Assembly (NCBI RefSeq): GCF_900114165.1
Contig: NZ_FOSB01000004.1
Location: forward strand, 1-64,000
Length of the DNA stretch: 64,000 bases
DNA from: Halobacillus dabanensis
GTDB lineage: Bacteria > Bacillota > Bacilli > Bacillales > Halobacillaceae
Direction: 5' to 3'
Positions 24,626-33,204 of this stretch are shown here, piece by piece. The notes beneath the pieces are model-generated. The model did not search any database and was not told the origin of the DNA. It was given only the letters and a program-made list of their open reading frames with translations. Numbering within the stretch: the stretch's first letter is position 1; each line of letters starts with the position of its first letter. The translations under genes were made by a program, and so were the position numbers.

Positions 24626-25945
24626 TTAAGATACCTTTTTTAATTTTCTTGTTTTCTTATGAACTGTAAATTTCGGATAGCGGAACACGATTGCCAACAA
24701 ACCGGAAAGTACTGTCAACATCGGATAGATGCAAAACGGTACAATGGCTACAGGCGATATACTCGCCACGCCGGCAACTGCCAGAATCTGCCCTCCGTAT
24801 GGAATAAGTCCTTGAATGGAACTTGAGAAAATATCAAGAATACTCGCCGAGCGACGCCCTTCTATTCCATATTCATCAGAAATCTGCTTCGCTAAAGGTC
24901 CTGCTGTAATGATGGAAATCGTATTGTTTGCTGTAGATAAATTCACAGCTGCGACGATTCCTGCAATGCCGAACTCTCCTCCGCGATTAGAGCGGACTCT
25001 TTTACTCACGGCTTGAAGTAAAAATTCGATTCCACCATTTTTACGGATTAGTTCTACAAGGCCACCTAACAGGATCGCGATCATCGCTAAAGTCTGCATA
25101 TTCGCAAACCCGTCACCAACTAGTGTGACGAACTCCATCCCGGAAAATTTGCCAAGAGCAAGACCGACAGCCCCTGCGAAAATAATCCCCCCAATGAGAA
25201 CATAAATGACATTGATACCGGCAATCGCAAACCCGAGCACCCCTAAATACGGAAGAATTTCCACAAAGCTGTACGTATAGTTTTCCTCTAACGTTGCAGA
25301 GGCATCTGCTGTTATGATTGCGAAAATTACTGCTGTAATTATAGCTGCAGGTAAAACGATTAAGAAGTTTGCTTTGAATTTCTCTTTCATTTCTGTCCCT
25401 TGCGTACGAACAGCTGCAATTGTGGTGTCCGAAATCACAGAAAGGTTGTCCCCAAACATCGCCCCACTAACGATCGCTCCCATTACTAGAGCTAATCCAA
25501 GATCCGTCTGTTCTGCGACTCCGACACCAATCGGAGCGAGTGCTACAACGGTACCTGTCGAGGTTCCCATGGATATCGAAATAAAGCATCCGATGACGAA
25601 CAGTCCGACAACCATCCATCCGCCAGGTAAATAAGTGAGTCCAAGATTGACCGTGGATTCAACTGCTCCCATCCCTGAGGCAACAGCCGCAAAAGCCCCT
25701 GCCAGTAAAAAGATGACCACCATCAATATGATATTGGGGTGCCCTCCCCCTTCGGTCAGTTGGGATACCTTTGTTTGAAAATCTGCCTTACGATTCATCG
25801 CAAGCGCCACGAGGATCGCAACAAATAGTGCGACAAGCACAGGCATTTTGTAAAAATCCCCCGTAAGGATCCCTGATCCGATAAAAAGCAGAATAAAGAT
25901 TGCAAATGGAATAAGAGCCAAAGCGTTACTAGATGTTTTCCCCAT
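24626..25945 (-). CDS. metT: MetT-type methionine transporter (NhaC family)
   Basis: 439 residues, about 11-12 membrane segments, NhaC/Na_H_antiporter family. It has GCFISISMGTSTGTVVALAP, GAIVSGAMFGDNLSVISDTT and LSTANNTISIITAGPLAKQI. The regulatory context decides the name: a complete SAM-I riboswitch with terminator lies 95 bp upstream on the same strand. NhaC-like transporters under S-box control were named MetT and proposed as methionine importers (Rodionov and co-workers, comparative genomics). AAAGGAGGTAAGAAG fixes the ATG at 25945. The frameshifted paralogue at 9166-10468 has no riboswitch. Transport of methionine is inferred. Confidence 0.82.
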   Translation of the reverse strand: MGKTSSNALALIPFAIFILLFIGSGILTGDFYKMPVLVALFVAILVALAMNRKADFQTKVSQLTEGGGHPNIILMVVIFLLAGAFAAVASGMGAVESTVNLGLTYLPGGWMVVGLFVIGCFISISMGTSTGTVVALAPIGVGVAEQTDLGLALVMGAIVSGAMFGDNLSVISDTTIAAVRTQGTEMKEKFKANFLIVLPAAIITAVIFAIITADASATLEENYTYSFVEILPYLGVLGFAIAGINVIYVLIGGIIFAGAVGLALGKFSGMEFVTLVGDGFANMQTLAMIAILLGGLVELIRKNGGIEFLLQAVSKRVRSNRGGEFGIAGIVAAVNLSTANNTISIITAGPLAKQISDEYGIEGRRSASILDIFSSSIQGLIPYGGQILAVAGVASISPVAIVPFCIYPMLTVLSGLLAIVFRYPKFTVHKKTRKLKKVS

Positions 25946-26039
25946 CTTCTTACCTCCTTTAAATATTAAACTCATCCGAATAGTTGGTTTTTATCAATAG
26001 AAGTGTTCCTTTAGATTAGAAGGTTATACTGAAACAATA

Positions 26040-26202
26040 AAAAAGAACCTTCTAACATAAATAAGAAGGCTCTCTGTCATATCCGTTCATCCCTTCTTAT
26101 CTCTCAAGTGTCACTACTTGCTGGAATTAGCACCGGCCAACCGACGTTGGTGGTTGCTGAAGCATCACAGGACCAGTTCCTCCGCTTCTCTTGATAAGAA
26201 AT
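26040..26202 (-). promoter_or_regulatory. SAM-I (S-box) riboswitch controlling metT
   Basis: The aptamer, on the minus strand from 26202 to 26092, shows CTTATCAAGAGAAGCGGAGG, AACTGGTCCTGTGATGCTTC then AGCAACC, GGTGCTAATTCC and GAGATAAGAAGG. P1 is TTCTTATC paired with GATAAGAA. The terminator is CCTTCT / AGAAGG (26049-26070) followed by T. The 3' strand of P1, GATAAGAAGG, can pair instead with the terminator's 5' strand CCTTCTTAT, so the antiterminator is visible. When SAM is bound, P1 forms and transcription stops. Confidence 0.95.
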
Positions 26203-26222
26203 ATTCAATTGAGTTAATCGTT

Positions 26223-26251
26223 ACTTTACAATAAAAAGCTTCATCTGACAA
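26223..26251 (-). promoter_or_regulatory. Promoter of the metT leader
   Basis: On the minus strand TTGTCA, 17-bp spacer, TAAAGT, about 20-25 bp before the aptamer. Confidence 0.6.
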
Positions 26252-26268
26252 GTACTTTTCCATAAAAG

Positions 26269-27345
26269 TTACCTCTCATAACGACCTATCACTTCAATCG
26301 CCTTCTCTGTCATCGAGGTATCGATAGCATGATCAAAGTCGACATCTCCACGGATCGCATCATTTGCATCATACATTTCAAATTGTTTCTTAATATCATC
26401 CACGAACATTTCTCCATTAGGGTCAAGACCAGTGACCCCTACTTTTTTCCACACCCCTGGATCTTTCAATGCTGTATGCTTCGTCATAATATCGATGACT
26501 TCATCCAATCCTTCATCATATAAGAAGGCATCATTGTAATCGCGGACCCCTTTTAAATAAGCCGCCATGAATCTTAAAGAAACGTCCGTCTCTTCTTCAA
26601 TGAACGATGGAGATCCAAGCACCATCGCGATTTGAGCGTCAGGAGCAAAATCTGTGGCATCACCGAATCGTACATGCAAGTTTTGTGATTCACCTTGCGT
26701 GATTAATGGCTCAATTTGCAAAGCAGCGTCGATGGACTTGTTCCCCATCGCTGCCAACATGTTTCCGAAATCGGACATCAAGACAAATTCCACATCATCT
26801 TCTGTTAGTCCTGCATGTTCAAGCATACGCTGAAAAATGTAATCATCGACAGCATTTCTTGAAGATACTGCAATCCGCTTTCCTTTCAAATCACTGTAGT
26901 CTTTGATCTCTTCCTGCAAATCTTCCCGGATAACGAAACTGAAATAGGAGTTGCCATCATAATAGTGCCCTTTATCTGCAATGATTTTTACATCAATTCC
27001 CTGAGCAATGGCATTGAAAAAAGAAGCTGTAGACACTCCTCCGGCAATATCCACTTCACCAGCTGCTAGTGCCGGAAGCATATCATCACTGTTGGCAAAT
27101 GTGGTAAATTTAATGTCGATATTGTAATCATCAAAGTAGCCTTTTTCCTCAGCAATATAAAAACCAGCCCCCGAGGCAGCACCATCTTCAGCGATCACCA
27201 CCGTCGTTTTTTTCTCTAAAGGCGCAAGATCCCCAGAAGGTGCATCTTCACTCACAACCTCATCTTCCTGATTACTGGATGCACACCCGAACAACACTAA
27301 AGTCAATAGTAAAAAAGAGAGCATATGACACGCTTTTTTCAACAT
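26269..27345 (-). CDS. ABC transporter substrate-binding lipoprotein (SsuA/THI5-like)
   Basis: 358 residues. A lipoprotein signal with lipobox LFGC (Cys near 20), then an NMT1/THI5/SsuA-type binding fold: GFYIAEEKGYFDDYNIDIKF, LAAGEVDIAGGVSTASFFNA, KGKRIAVSS. It would deliver a small organic substrate (sulfonate, pyrimidine or similar); the sequence does not tell which. The ATG at 27345 is preferred (AAAGGGGA about 11 nt upstream, directly before the signal peptide); another ATG at 27369 abuts the previous stop. Third gene of an importer operon. The SAM-regulated metT lies just downstream, which makes a sulfur source attractive but unproven. Confidence 0.82.
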   Translation of the reverse strand: MLKKACHMLSFLLLTLVLFGCASSNQEDEVVSEDAPSGDLAPLEKKTTVVIAEDGAASGAGFYIAEEKGYFDDYNIDIKFTTFANSDDMLPALAAGEVDIAGGVSTASFFNAIAQGIDVKIIADKGHYYDGNSYFSFVIREDLQEEIKDYSDLKGKRIAVSSRNAVDDYIFQRMLEHAGLTEDDVEFVLMSDFGNMLAAMGNKSIDAALQIEPLITQGESQNLHVRFGDATDFAPDAQIAMVLGSPSFIEEETDVSLRFMAAYLKGVRDYNDAFLYDEGLDEVIDIMTKHTALKDPGVWKKVGVTGLDPNGEMFVDDIKKQFEMYDANDAIRGDVDFDHAIDTSMTEKAIEVIGRYER

Positions 27346-27369
27346 GGGATTCCAATCCCCTTTCTCCAT

Positions 27370-28143
27370 CTAGTTCCGTGACCGTTGAACCTCATCCTGA
27401 AGATGATTCCAGATTTCCACAAAATATTCAGCCATGGAGGGATCTGCCCTGACTTGTTCCATATTTCTCGGCCGCGGCAGGTCGATATGTTTCTCATTGA
27501 TGATGGTCCCTGGCTGCGAACTCATCAGGAGGATTCGATCGCTAAGTAGGAGGGCTTCATCTATGCTATGGGTGATGAATAATACCGTCTTCTTCGTTTC
27601 CGACCAAATATTCAAAAGCTCCTCCTGTAAAATGAATTTATTTTGTTCATCAAGTGCACCAAAAGGTTCATCCATCAACAAAATTTCCGGGTCATTCGCG
27701 AATGCACGAGCGATACTGACACGTTGTTTCATTCCGCCGGATAATTCCTTCGGATAGAGGTTTGCAAAACGGTCGAGCCCTACTTTTTCTAAATAATATG
27801 CGGTTCGTTCCTTGATGACGTCTTCAGGTAAGTGTCTCATCTTCAGGCCGAAACTGACATTGCCTTCCACCGTAAGCCAGGGAATGACTCCACGTTCCTG
27901 AAAAACCATTGACTGAAGAGGACGTTCTTTTTTACTTTTGGCAATAGTAAAAGTTCCGCCACTCGGTTTTTCTAAATCTGCAAGAATGCGTAATAAAGTC
28001 GTTTTCCCGCACCCACTTGGACCGACTAAACAGACAAATTCTCCATCAGCGATATCCAGCGAAATCCCTTCCAGTGCTGTCACGCGACTTTCTTTTTTGT
28101 AAAACACTTTCGTCAAGTCTTTGATCGCAATCTTTGTTCCCAT
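27370..28143 (-). CDS. ABC transporter ATP-binding protein (SsuB-like)
   Basis: 257 residues. Walker A GPSGCGKTT (about 39-47), Q-loop MVFQERGVIPWLTV, signature LSGGMKQRVSIARAFA, Walker B ILLMDEPFGALDEQ and switch His in LFITHSIDEALLL. Close to the SsuB/TauB/NitD class, including the short linker and the DxxR-type C-terminus. GAGAGGATGGA precedes the ATG. It lies between the permease and binding-protein genes on the minus strand. Confidence 0.92.
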   Translation of the reverse strand: MGTKIAIKDLTKVFYKKESRVTALEGISLDIADGEFVCLVGPSGCGKTTLLRILADLEKPSGGTFTIAKSKKERPLQSMVFQERGVIPWLTVEGNVSFGLKMRHLPEDVIKERTAYYLEKVGLDRFANLYPKELSGGMKQRVSIARAFANDPEILLMDEPFGALDEQNKFILQEELLNIWSETKKTVLFITHSIDEALLLSDRILLMSSQPGTIINEKHIDLPRPRNMEQVRADPSMAEYFVEIWNHLQDEVQRSRN

Positions 28144-28164
28144 TCCATCCTCTCCCTTCTCCCT

Positions 28165-28986
28165 CTATCGCCATGGCAGTAATTTAGTTTGAAGGCCCCT
28201 CAGCATCAATGAGAACAAATAACCGAAGAATGATATCAGCACAAGACCGACAAACATTTCTTTGATCAGAAAGGCTTTATACGATGTCCAGATCAAATAA
28301 CCGATCCCCGAGTTCGCCCCCATCATCTCAGCGGCAACGATCGTCAAAAGAGCGATCGCCTGCCCCATCTGTACTCCTTCCAGCATGACTGGCAGAGACC
28401 CTGGCAAAGCGATTTTGAAAAAGAAGTTCTTCGAATCCGCTCCATAGTTCTTTGCCACATCCAAATAAATACGATCAATGTTGATGACACCCGCGACCGT
28501 ATTGATGACGACAGGAAAAAACACACTCCCCGCAATGGTGACCACTTTCGAAACTTCTCCAACTCCAAACAAAATAATGATAATTGGCAGAAGCGCAAGG
28601 GTAGGAATCGGCATCAGGGCCATGATGAGCGGGGACAGAAAGTGACGGATAGGCGAATAAAGCCCCATCAGAAGACCAATCCCGATCGCTGGGATGACCC
28701 CGAGTAAGAAACCTGCAAAGATTCGATATAACGATATACCGACATGATGAAACAGTTCTCCACTCATTCCCATCGCCCAAAACGTTCCGACAATCTCCGT
28801 CGGCGGCGGGAAAAAACGAGCATCAATCAATCCTGTTCGCGATAAAAGCTCCCACAATAGTACGATGAAAATCGGTGATGTAATCGTCAATAATTGTTTG
28901 AATCGGTGTTGTAACTGACGTTTTTTCCATTCTTGTTTTTCCATTTGTAAAGGGTCGATGACAGAATCCCTTTCATGTTCTTTCAT
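28165..28986 (-). CDS. ABC transporter permease (SsuC-like)
   Basis: 273 residues, six membrane helices. The EAA loop KNYGADSKNFFFKIALPGSL then PVMLEGVQMGQAIALLTIVA couples to the ATPase. FFPPPTEIVGTFWAM near the first outer loop is typical of SsuC/TauC permeases. First gene of the importer operon; the ATG at 28986 follows GAGGTGGTGAGG. It is transcribed divergently from padR. Confidence 0.9.
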   Translation of the reverse strand: MKEHERDSVIDPLQMEKQEWKKRQLQHRFKQLLTITSPIFIVLLWELLSRTGLIDARFFPPPTEIVGTFWAMGMSGELFHHVGISLYRIFAGFLLGVIPAIGIGLLMGLYSPIRHFLSPLIMALMPIPTLALLPIIIILFGVGEVSKVVTIAGSVFFPVVINTVAGVINIDRIYLDVAKNYGADSKNFFFKIALPGSLPVMLEGVQMGQAIALLTIVAAEMMGANSGIGYLIWTSYKAFLIKEMFVGLVLISFFGYLFSLMLRGLQTKLLPWR

Positions 28987-29047
28987 CCTCACCACCTCTA
29001 CAGCTAATTTATGTGTGAACGCCTATTTGTGTGAAAAACTTATACCC

Positions 29048-29076
29048 TTGCTTCACGATGTACATCGTATTACAAT
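29048..29076 (+). promoter_or_regulatory. padR promoter with PadR-type operator
   Basis: TTGCTT (29048-29053), 17-bp spacer, TACAAT (29071-29076). The spacer holds the perfect palindrome ACGATGTACATCGT (29055-29068). PadR-family proteins often bind ATGT-ACAT palindromes between -35 and -10, so self-repression of the padR operon is likely. It also lies in the region upstream of the divergent ABC operon. Confidence 0.7.
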
Positions 29077-29109
29077 GTTAGTAACAATTATTGGAAAGGT
29101 AGTGTGAAT

Positions 29110-29433
29110 ATGGATCGTGAAATTATGAAGGGAAGTATAGACATCCTCATGCTCAACCTTGTCAATCGCCGTGACATGTATGGATACGAAATCGTGAAAC
29201 ACTTAAAAGAAGAAAGCGGTCAATTGTACAACATGAGTGAAGGCACACTTTACCCCGCTCTCAAACGTTTGGAAAAGAAAGAATGGATGACTTCCTACTG
29301 GACAGAAACCGAACATGGACGACGGAAATATTATCGGATTACAGAGGAAGGCAGGACGATTCTCCAGCAAAAGCTGGAAGAGTGGAAGAGTGTGAATGAC
29401 CTGATCACAAAAACGACTGGGGATCTCACATGA
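29110..29433 (+). CDS. PadR family transcriptional regulator
   Basis: 107 residues. Winged-helix PadR: MKGSIDILMLNLVNRRDMYG, YEIVKHL, then MSEGTLYPALKRLEKKEWMT and the wing GRRKYYRITEEGR. Such short PadR proteins commonly repress an adjacent membrane-protein operon. AAAGG lies 10 nt before the ATG; a GTG at 29104 is the alternative start. The stop overlaps the next start (ATGA). Confidence 0.9.
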   Translation: MDREIMKGSIDILMLNLVNRRDMYGYEIVKHLKEESGQLYNMSEGTLYPALKRLEKKEWMTSYWTETEHGRRKYYRITEEGRTILQQKLEEWKSVNDLITKTTGDLT

Positions 29434-30296
29434 AAAAGTTCGAAAAACATGTCAGTCGAATTTTGGACCAGATGCAAAGCCCACCTGACGAACGCGAGGA
29501 AATTAAAGAAGAGCTGTTGACCCACCTGGAAGCTGCCAAACAGAACTACATCAACAATGGAGAAACAGAAACTAAAGCAGAAAAGCGTGCAATAAGAGAC
29601 TTCGGGGCTCCAGCTATGATTGGGGATGGATTACAGGAGAGCCTTTATCCCTTTCAGCGCGGACTTCTTTATGGAATAGGAATTGCAACACTATTATTAG
29701 GAGTATTCATTTATCTGATCATGACTTTTTCCTTCGGGGAACCTGAACCGATTTGGCTATTTATCCAGCTCGTATCCGGCAGCCTGGTAACTTTAGTTGC
29801 CATGAACATTTCCTGGATAGGAAGACACTTTTGGTCTATTAATGTCATCGTCTTCTTAACAGCTATATGGAATGGCTTCAACCTTGTAATCACCACACAG
29901 TTTTATTCCCTGCAAGCCATCTTGTTCATGGCTTATATATTCATCCTTGTGGTCCTGTGCCTGATTTTCATCGGTCGTAATTCATACTTTGCCTCATTAA
30001 AAACAACTACCGATTCCAAGAAAAGAACGATGACGAAGATCAGTCATATTCTAAATATTATTTTTGGCGTCATGATTTGCGTGGCAGCACTATTTATGGT
30101 GTGGGGTATGTTAGTTTTCACAGGATTTACATGGAGAAGCCTTCTCCCTCTAAGCGTCATTATCGCCTGGTTGATTTTCTATAAATTTCAAATGGCACTT
30201 ATCGGAAAACACCCTATTTTAGCTATTTTTACTGGTTTATTGTTCATGGGCGCTGTAGCGGTCTCACCATTTACCATCTTGACAGCATTTATGTAA
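29430..30296 (+). CDS. Membrane protein with N-terminal HAAS/permease-prefix domain
   Basis: 288 residues. Residues 1-75 are a helical HAAS-type domain (KKFEKHVSRILDQMQ, EIKEELLTHLEAAKQNYIN, DFGAPAMIGDGLQE), seen in proteins paired with PadR. About seven or eight membrane helices follow from residue 80. ATGA overlap with padR. The function is unknown; such proteins may sense envelope state or transport. It sits in a four-gene PadR operon. Confidence 0.75.
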   Translation: MKKFEKHVSRILDQMQSPPDEREEIKEELLTHLEAAKQNYINNGETETKAEKRAIRDFGAPAMIGDGLQESLYPFQRGLLYGIGIATLLLGVFIYLIMTFSFGEPEPIWLFIQLVSGSLVTLVAMNISWIGRHFWSINVIVFLTAIWNGFNLVITTQFYSLQAILFMAYIFILVVLCLIFIGRNSYFASLKTTTDSKKRTMTKISHILNIIFGVMICVAALFMVWGMLVFTGFTWRSLLPLSVIIAWLIFYKFQMALIGKHPILAIFTGLLFMGAVAVSPFTILTAFM

Positions 30297-30311
30297 AGGA
30301 GGAGATTATGA

Positions 30312-30560
30312 ATGGAAGAAATCCTTGAAATTCTCATGTGGCCGGTATTTATCGGGTTCTTAATCACCCATGTTACCCTACTCCTGTTCAAACGGATGAA
30401 AGCTGTTCTTCTTACTAGTGGATTAATGGCAGGGGTTGGAGCCCTTTTGATGGTCATCGGGCTGATTCAACACCTGCTGTTGGGTGTCTATGGGGTGATC
30501 TTCATGCTCTTTGGTATCGTCTTCAACTTTCTGACTAAAGATCACATAGAAAGCAGGTGA
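30312..30560 (+). CDS. Small membrane protein
   Basis: 82 residues, three predicted membrane helices (about 8-25, 33-53, 57-75) and a short polar end KDHIESR. AAAGGAGGAGATTATGA precedes the ATG. Third gene of the PadR operon; its last bases overlap the region upstream of the TolB-like gene. The family was not recognised. Confidence 0.7.
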   Translation: MEEILEILMWPVFIGFLITHVTLLLFKRMKAVLLTSGLMAGVGALLMVIGLIQHLLLGVYGVIFMLFGIVFNFLTKDHIESR

Positions 30561-30568
30561 ATGCATCA

Positions 30569-31594
30569 ATGTCCTTAAAAAAGAAAAATATCCTATTTAT
30601 TAGTGGCGTGCTTATTCTTTTTCTCTCCCTCTATTGGACCGGGACGTTCGCGGATTCTCAAGGTGGTCATACAGGACTCGGACATGATCCAGCTCTGTCT
30701 CCGAACGACGAGAAAATCGCTTTCACTTATTTCGAAAATGATCATGGCACTCTTTACACAGCACCTGTGGAAGGGGGCAAAGCAGAACGTCTCCTGGAAC
30801 CGGAGGAGGGAAAAGATGACCTGAAACCCGCTTATTCTCCAGACGGAAAATCGTTAGCTTTTCTACGCGAGTGGGACGGAGAAGAGCATTTGCATAAGCA
30901 ATTGATGTTTTATGAAGGCGGGCATGCCCGCCCGCTGCTTGATAAAGAGGAATATGTCCCTTTTGCAGATTTCGCTCCGGATGGAGAACACCTGTATTTT
31001 GTAAAAAACAGCAAGTATACCGAAACTTATAATGATCGAACACAACCAAACGGTTTCGATATTTATAAGATGAATATAAATACAGGAAATACCGAACAAA
31101 TCACGGATATGAATTCTGTTTCCATTTCTTCTTTACAAGTGATCGAGGGTGGAGAAAAACTTATGTACAGCACAAGCTACGAAACTTCCAGCATTAAAAT
31201 TCTTGACCTTCAATCAGAAGAGACAAAAACCATCCTCCCTGAATCATCGGACTATTCAGAAGCTCAAAGCCCAGCGTTGTCGGCACCTAGATTATCTCCG
31301 GACGGAAAAGTCATTGCCTTTGCCGACGTCGCATCAAAAACGGAGAATGGGACATTTCAATATGAAATCTTCACCATGAACATGGATGGGGAGAACATTA
31401 CCCAAGCGACCAATGTTGACGATTATGCCAGCAACCCACTGTTTTTCCAAAACTCTCAACAGCTTCTCATAACCGTCGATCGCAATTTTGCTGGAAGACA
31501 ACCAGATTATGAATACTGGATCGTTGAACGTGATGGGTCCAATAAGAAAGAAATTCATATCGAAATCCCCGAACATGAAACAGGAGCACCATAA
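30569..31594 (+). CDS. Membrane-anchored TolB-like beta-propeller protein
   Basis: 341 residues. An N-terminal signal-anchor (about 5-25) precedes PD40/TolB-type repeats: ALSPNDEKIAFTYF, AYSPDGKSLAFLRE, DFAPDGEHLYFV and RLSPDGKVIAFADV. These form an extracytoplasmic propeller. AGGTGA lies 8 nt before the ATG at 30569; a GTG at 30557 overlaps the upstream stop. Last gene of the PadR operon, followed by a strong terminator shared with a convergent gene. The ligand is unknown. Confidence 0.75.
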   Translation: MSLKKKNILFISGVLILFLSLYWTGTFADSQGGHTGLGHDPALSPNDEKIAFTYFENDHGTLYTAPVEGGKAERLLEPEEGKDDLKPAYSPDGKSLAFLREWDGEEHLHKQLMFYEGGHARPLLDKEEYVPFADFAPDGEHLYFVKNSKYTETYNDRTQPNGFDIYKMNINTGNTEQITDMNSVSISSLQVIEGGEKLMYSTSYETSSIKILDLQSEETKTILPESSDYSEAQSPALSAPRLSPDGKVIAFADVASKTENGTFQYEIFTMNMDGENITQATNVDDYASNPLFFQNSQQLLITVDRNFAGRQPDYEYWIVERDGSNKKEIHIEIPEHETGAP

Positions 31595-31606
31595 AAGAGG
31601 TGCTCC
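31583..31606. terminator. Terminator between convergent genes
   Basis: GGAGCACC / GGTGCTCC, perfect 8-bp stem with an 8-nt loop. Confidence 0.65.
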
Positions 31607-31612
31607 TTGCTA

Positions 31613-32947
31613 TTAATCTTTTTCTTGATGGCTTTCTTCAAGATCGGTCGTCAATTCTTCTAACTTTTTTTCCAACACTTTCATAAAAGCGACTTTTCCT
31701 TCATTATTATCCGTGCATTCTACTGATTCGCCAAATAGATACTTCATGTGTTCTACCATTTGAGAGAAGAATTCCCCTTCTCCGATTTGTTCTAAATAAG
31801 GAGGTGACTGAAAAGCAGCCAATTCCTTTTTCAACTTTTCATTTTCTTCACGCTTTTCCCCAGATTCACTTGCGATTTTCTTCATTTCTGTTCGCAGTCT
31901 ATTTTGTTCAGTCTGGTATTGAGAGTTGGACGTTTTTAGCTTCTCCCTTTCATCTTTTAATGATTGGTAATCTTTCTTCAGCCCATGCACCGTTTGCTCT
32001 GCTTCTTTCTTGAAAGCTTCATGCTCGGATTTTTCTTCTTGATATGTTGATTGTAATTCTGAAAGAGCTGTATCCGTGCGTGCCAGACGCTCGTTTGTTT
32101 CTGAGAGTTCTTTTTCAATTTCCCGAAAACGTTGCAGAAGTACCTCGCTTTGTTTTTCCAGGTCCACACACTTATTCTTGCTATGTTCTAGATCCTCCAA
32201 ATACTTCTCTTCTTTTTTAGAAAACGTACCGCGGATGGTCTGACATTCTTTTAGTGCTTTCTCTTTAAGCTCTTCCTCCTGTATTCTTGCCTTCCTTTCA
32301 TTATTAAAGGTATTTTGCAAAAATGTGAAATCCTTTTTGTATTGTAGTAACATTTGCTCCTTTTGGTCTAACGCTTCCTTTAACTGATTGCGCTGATCCT
32401 CCAAGTCTTCCAATTCTAAAGAAAAGGATTTTTTAGTATCTGCCATAGTGCTATTCAGCTTTTCAACTTCCTGAACAGCTTTCATCCGCGCTTCTGTTTC
32501 TGTCAGAAGTCTCTTTTGTATTTCTGCATAACTTCTTTGCAACATAGAAAGGTCTCTTTGAGATTGCGAAAAACGTCGCCGAGTCTCCTTCAGTCCCCCG
32601 TCCAAATCGTGGATTTGACCGGTTAGTTCTTCGTTCTTTCTTTCCACTTCATTGAAGCGATCCTGCCAATCTTTTATTTCATTCTTATATTTTTCTTCTT
32701 GTTCTTCATACTGCTCCACTTGCTCATCAAAACCTTGAACTCTACGGGATAATTCTCCTTTTAAAACGGATTCCTGATTATTTGATTGCTCTATTTGATC
32801 CAATAATTCTGCATTCTCTATTTTCAATTTCTCCAGTTGGGAGTAGTGATAATTATCCTGGTAATCCTCCACTTTTCTCTTATATTTGTCCAATTCAGCA
32901 CGGTAATAAATCAATTTTTGCTCAAGTTGGATTATATTTTCCTTCAC
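31613..32947 (-). CDS. Long coiled-coil protein A
   Basis: 444 residues, almost entirely heptad-repeat coiled coil (about 10-380), Glu/Lys/Gln-rich, with no signal or membrane segment. It is a paralogue of the protein at 41532-42713: both share KYK-x-KV-x-DYQ-x-NYHY then LEKLK-x-ENA-x-LL at the N-terminus and a C-terminal FMK-x-LE-x-K-x-E-x-L block. The start is taken as the GTG at 32947 after AAGGGGGCGAAGG; this lines up with the paralogue's start. A TTG at 32977 lacks a site. The function is unknown; a structural role is likely. Confidence 0.75.
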   Translation of the reverse strand: MKENIIQLEQKLIYYRAELDKYKRKVEDYQDNYHYSQLEKLKIENAELLDQIEQSNNQESVLKGELSRRVQGFDEQVEQYEEQEEKYKNEIKDWQDRFNEVERKNEELTGQIHDLDGGLKETRRRFSQSQRDLSMLQRSYAEIQKRLLTETEARMKAVQEVEKLNSTMADTKKSFSLELEDLEDQRNQLKEALDQKEQMLLQYKKDFTFLQNTFNNERKARIQEEELKEKALKECQTIRGTFSKKEEKYLEDLEHSKNKCVDLEKQSEVLLQRFREIEKELSETNERLARTDTALSELQSTYQEEKSEHEAFKKEAEQTVHGLKKDYQSLKDEREKLKTSNSQYQTEQNRLRTEMKKIASESGEKREENEKLKKELAAFQSPPYLEQIGEGEFFSQMVEHMKYLFGESVECTDNNEGKVAFMKVLEKKLEELTTDLEESHQEKD

Positions 32948-33180
32948 ATCCTTCGCCCCCTTATCACAAAAATTCAATGGTCCATTTTATGATAGGAATT
33001 CACCATTTATCACTTCTCCAAAATGGAATCTTAGAGAAAGTCTAATGACTATTCACATACCTGGGTTCTAGATGTTTTATAGAAGACACGAAATGAGCAC
33101 AACTTATTGAGCGACAAACGTTGCTTTTTAGATTTCACATCCAATTGTTGAATTTCATTGTTTCCTAGCTTACAAAGAAT

Positions 33181-33200
33181 CTTGAAGCATAGACTTCAAG
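33181..33200 (-). terminator. Weak hairpin after the YtrA-type operon
   Basis: CTTGAAG / CTTCAAG with a 6-nt loop, 4 nt after the last stop. The T-tract is interrupted. Confidence 0.45.
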
Positions 33201-33204
33201 CTTT

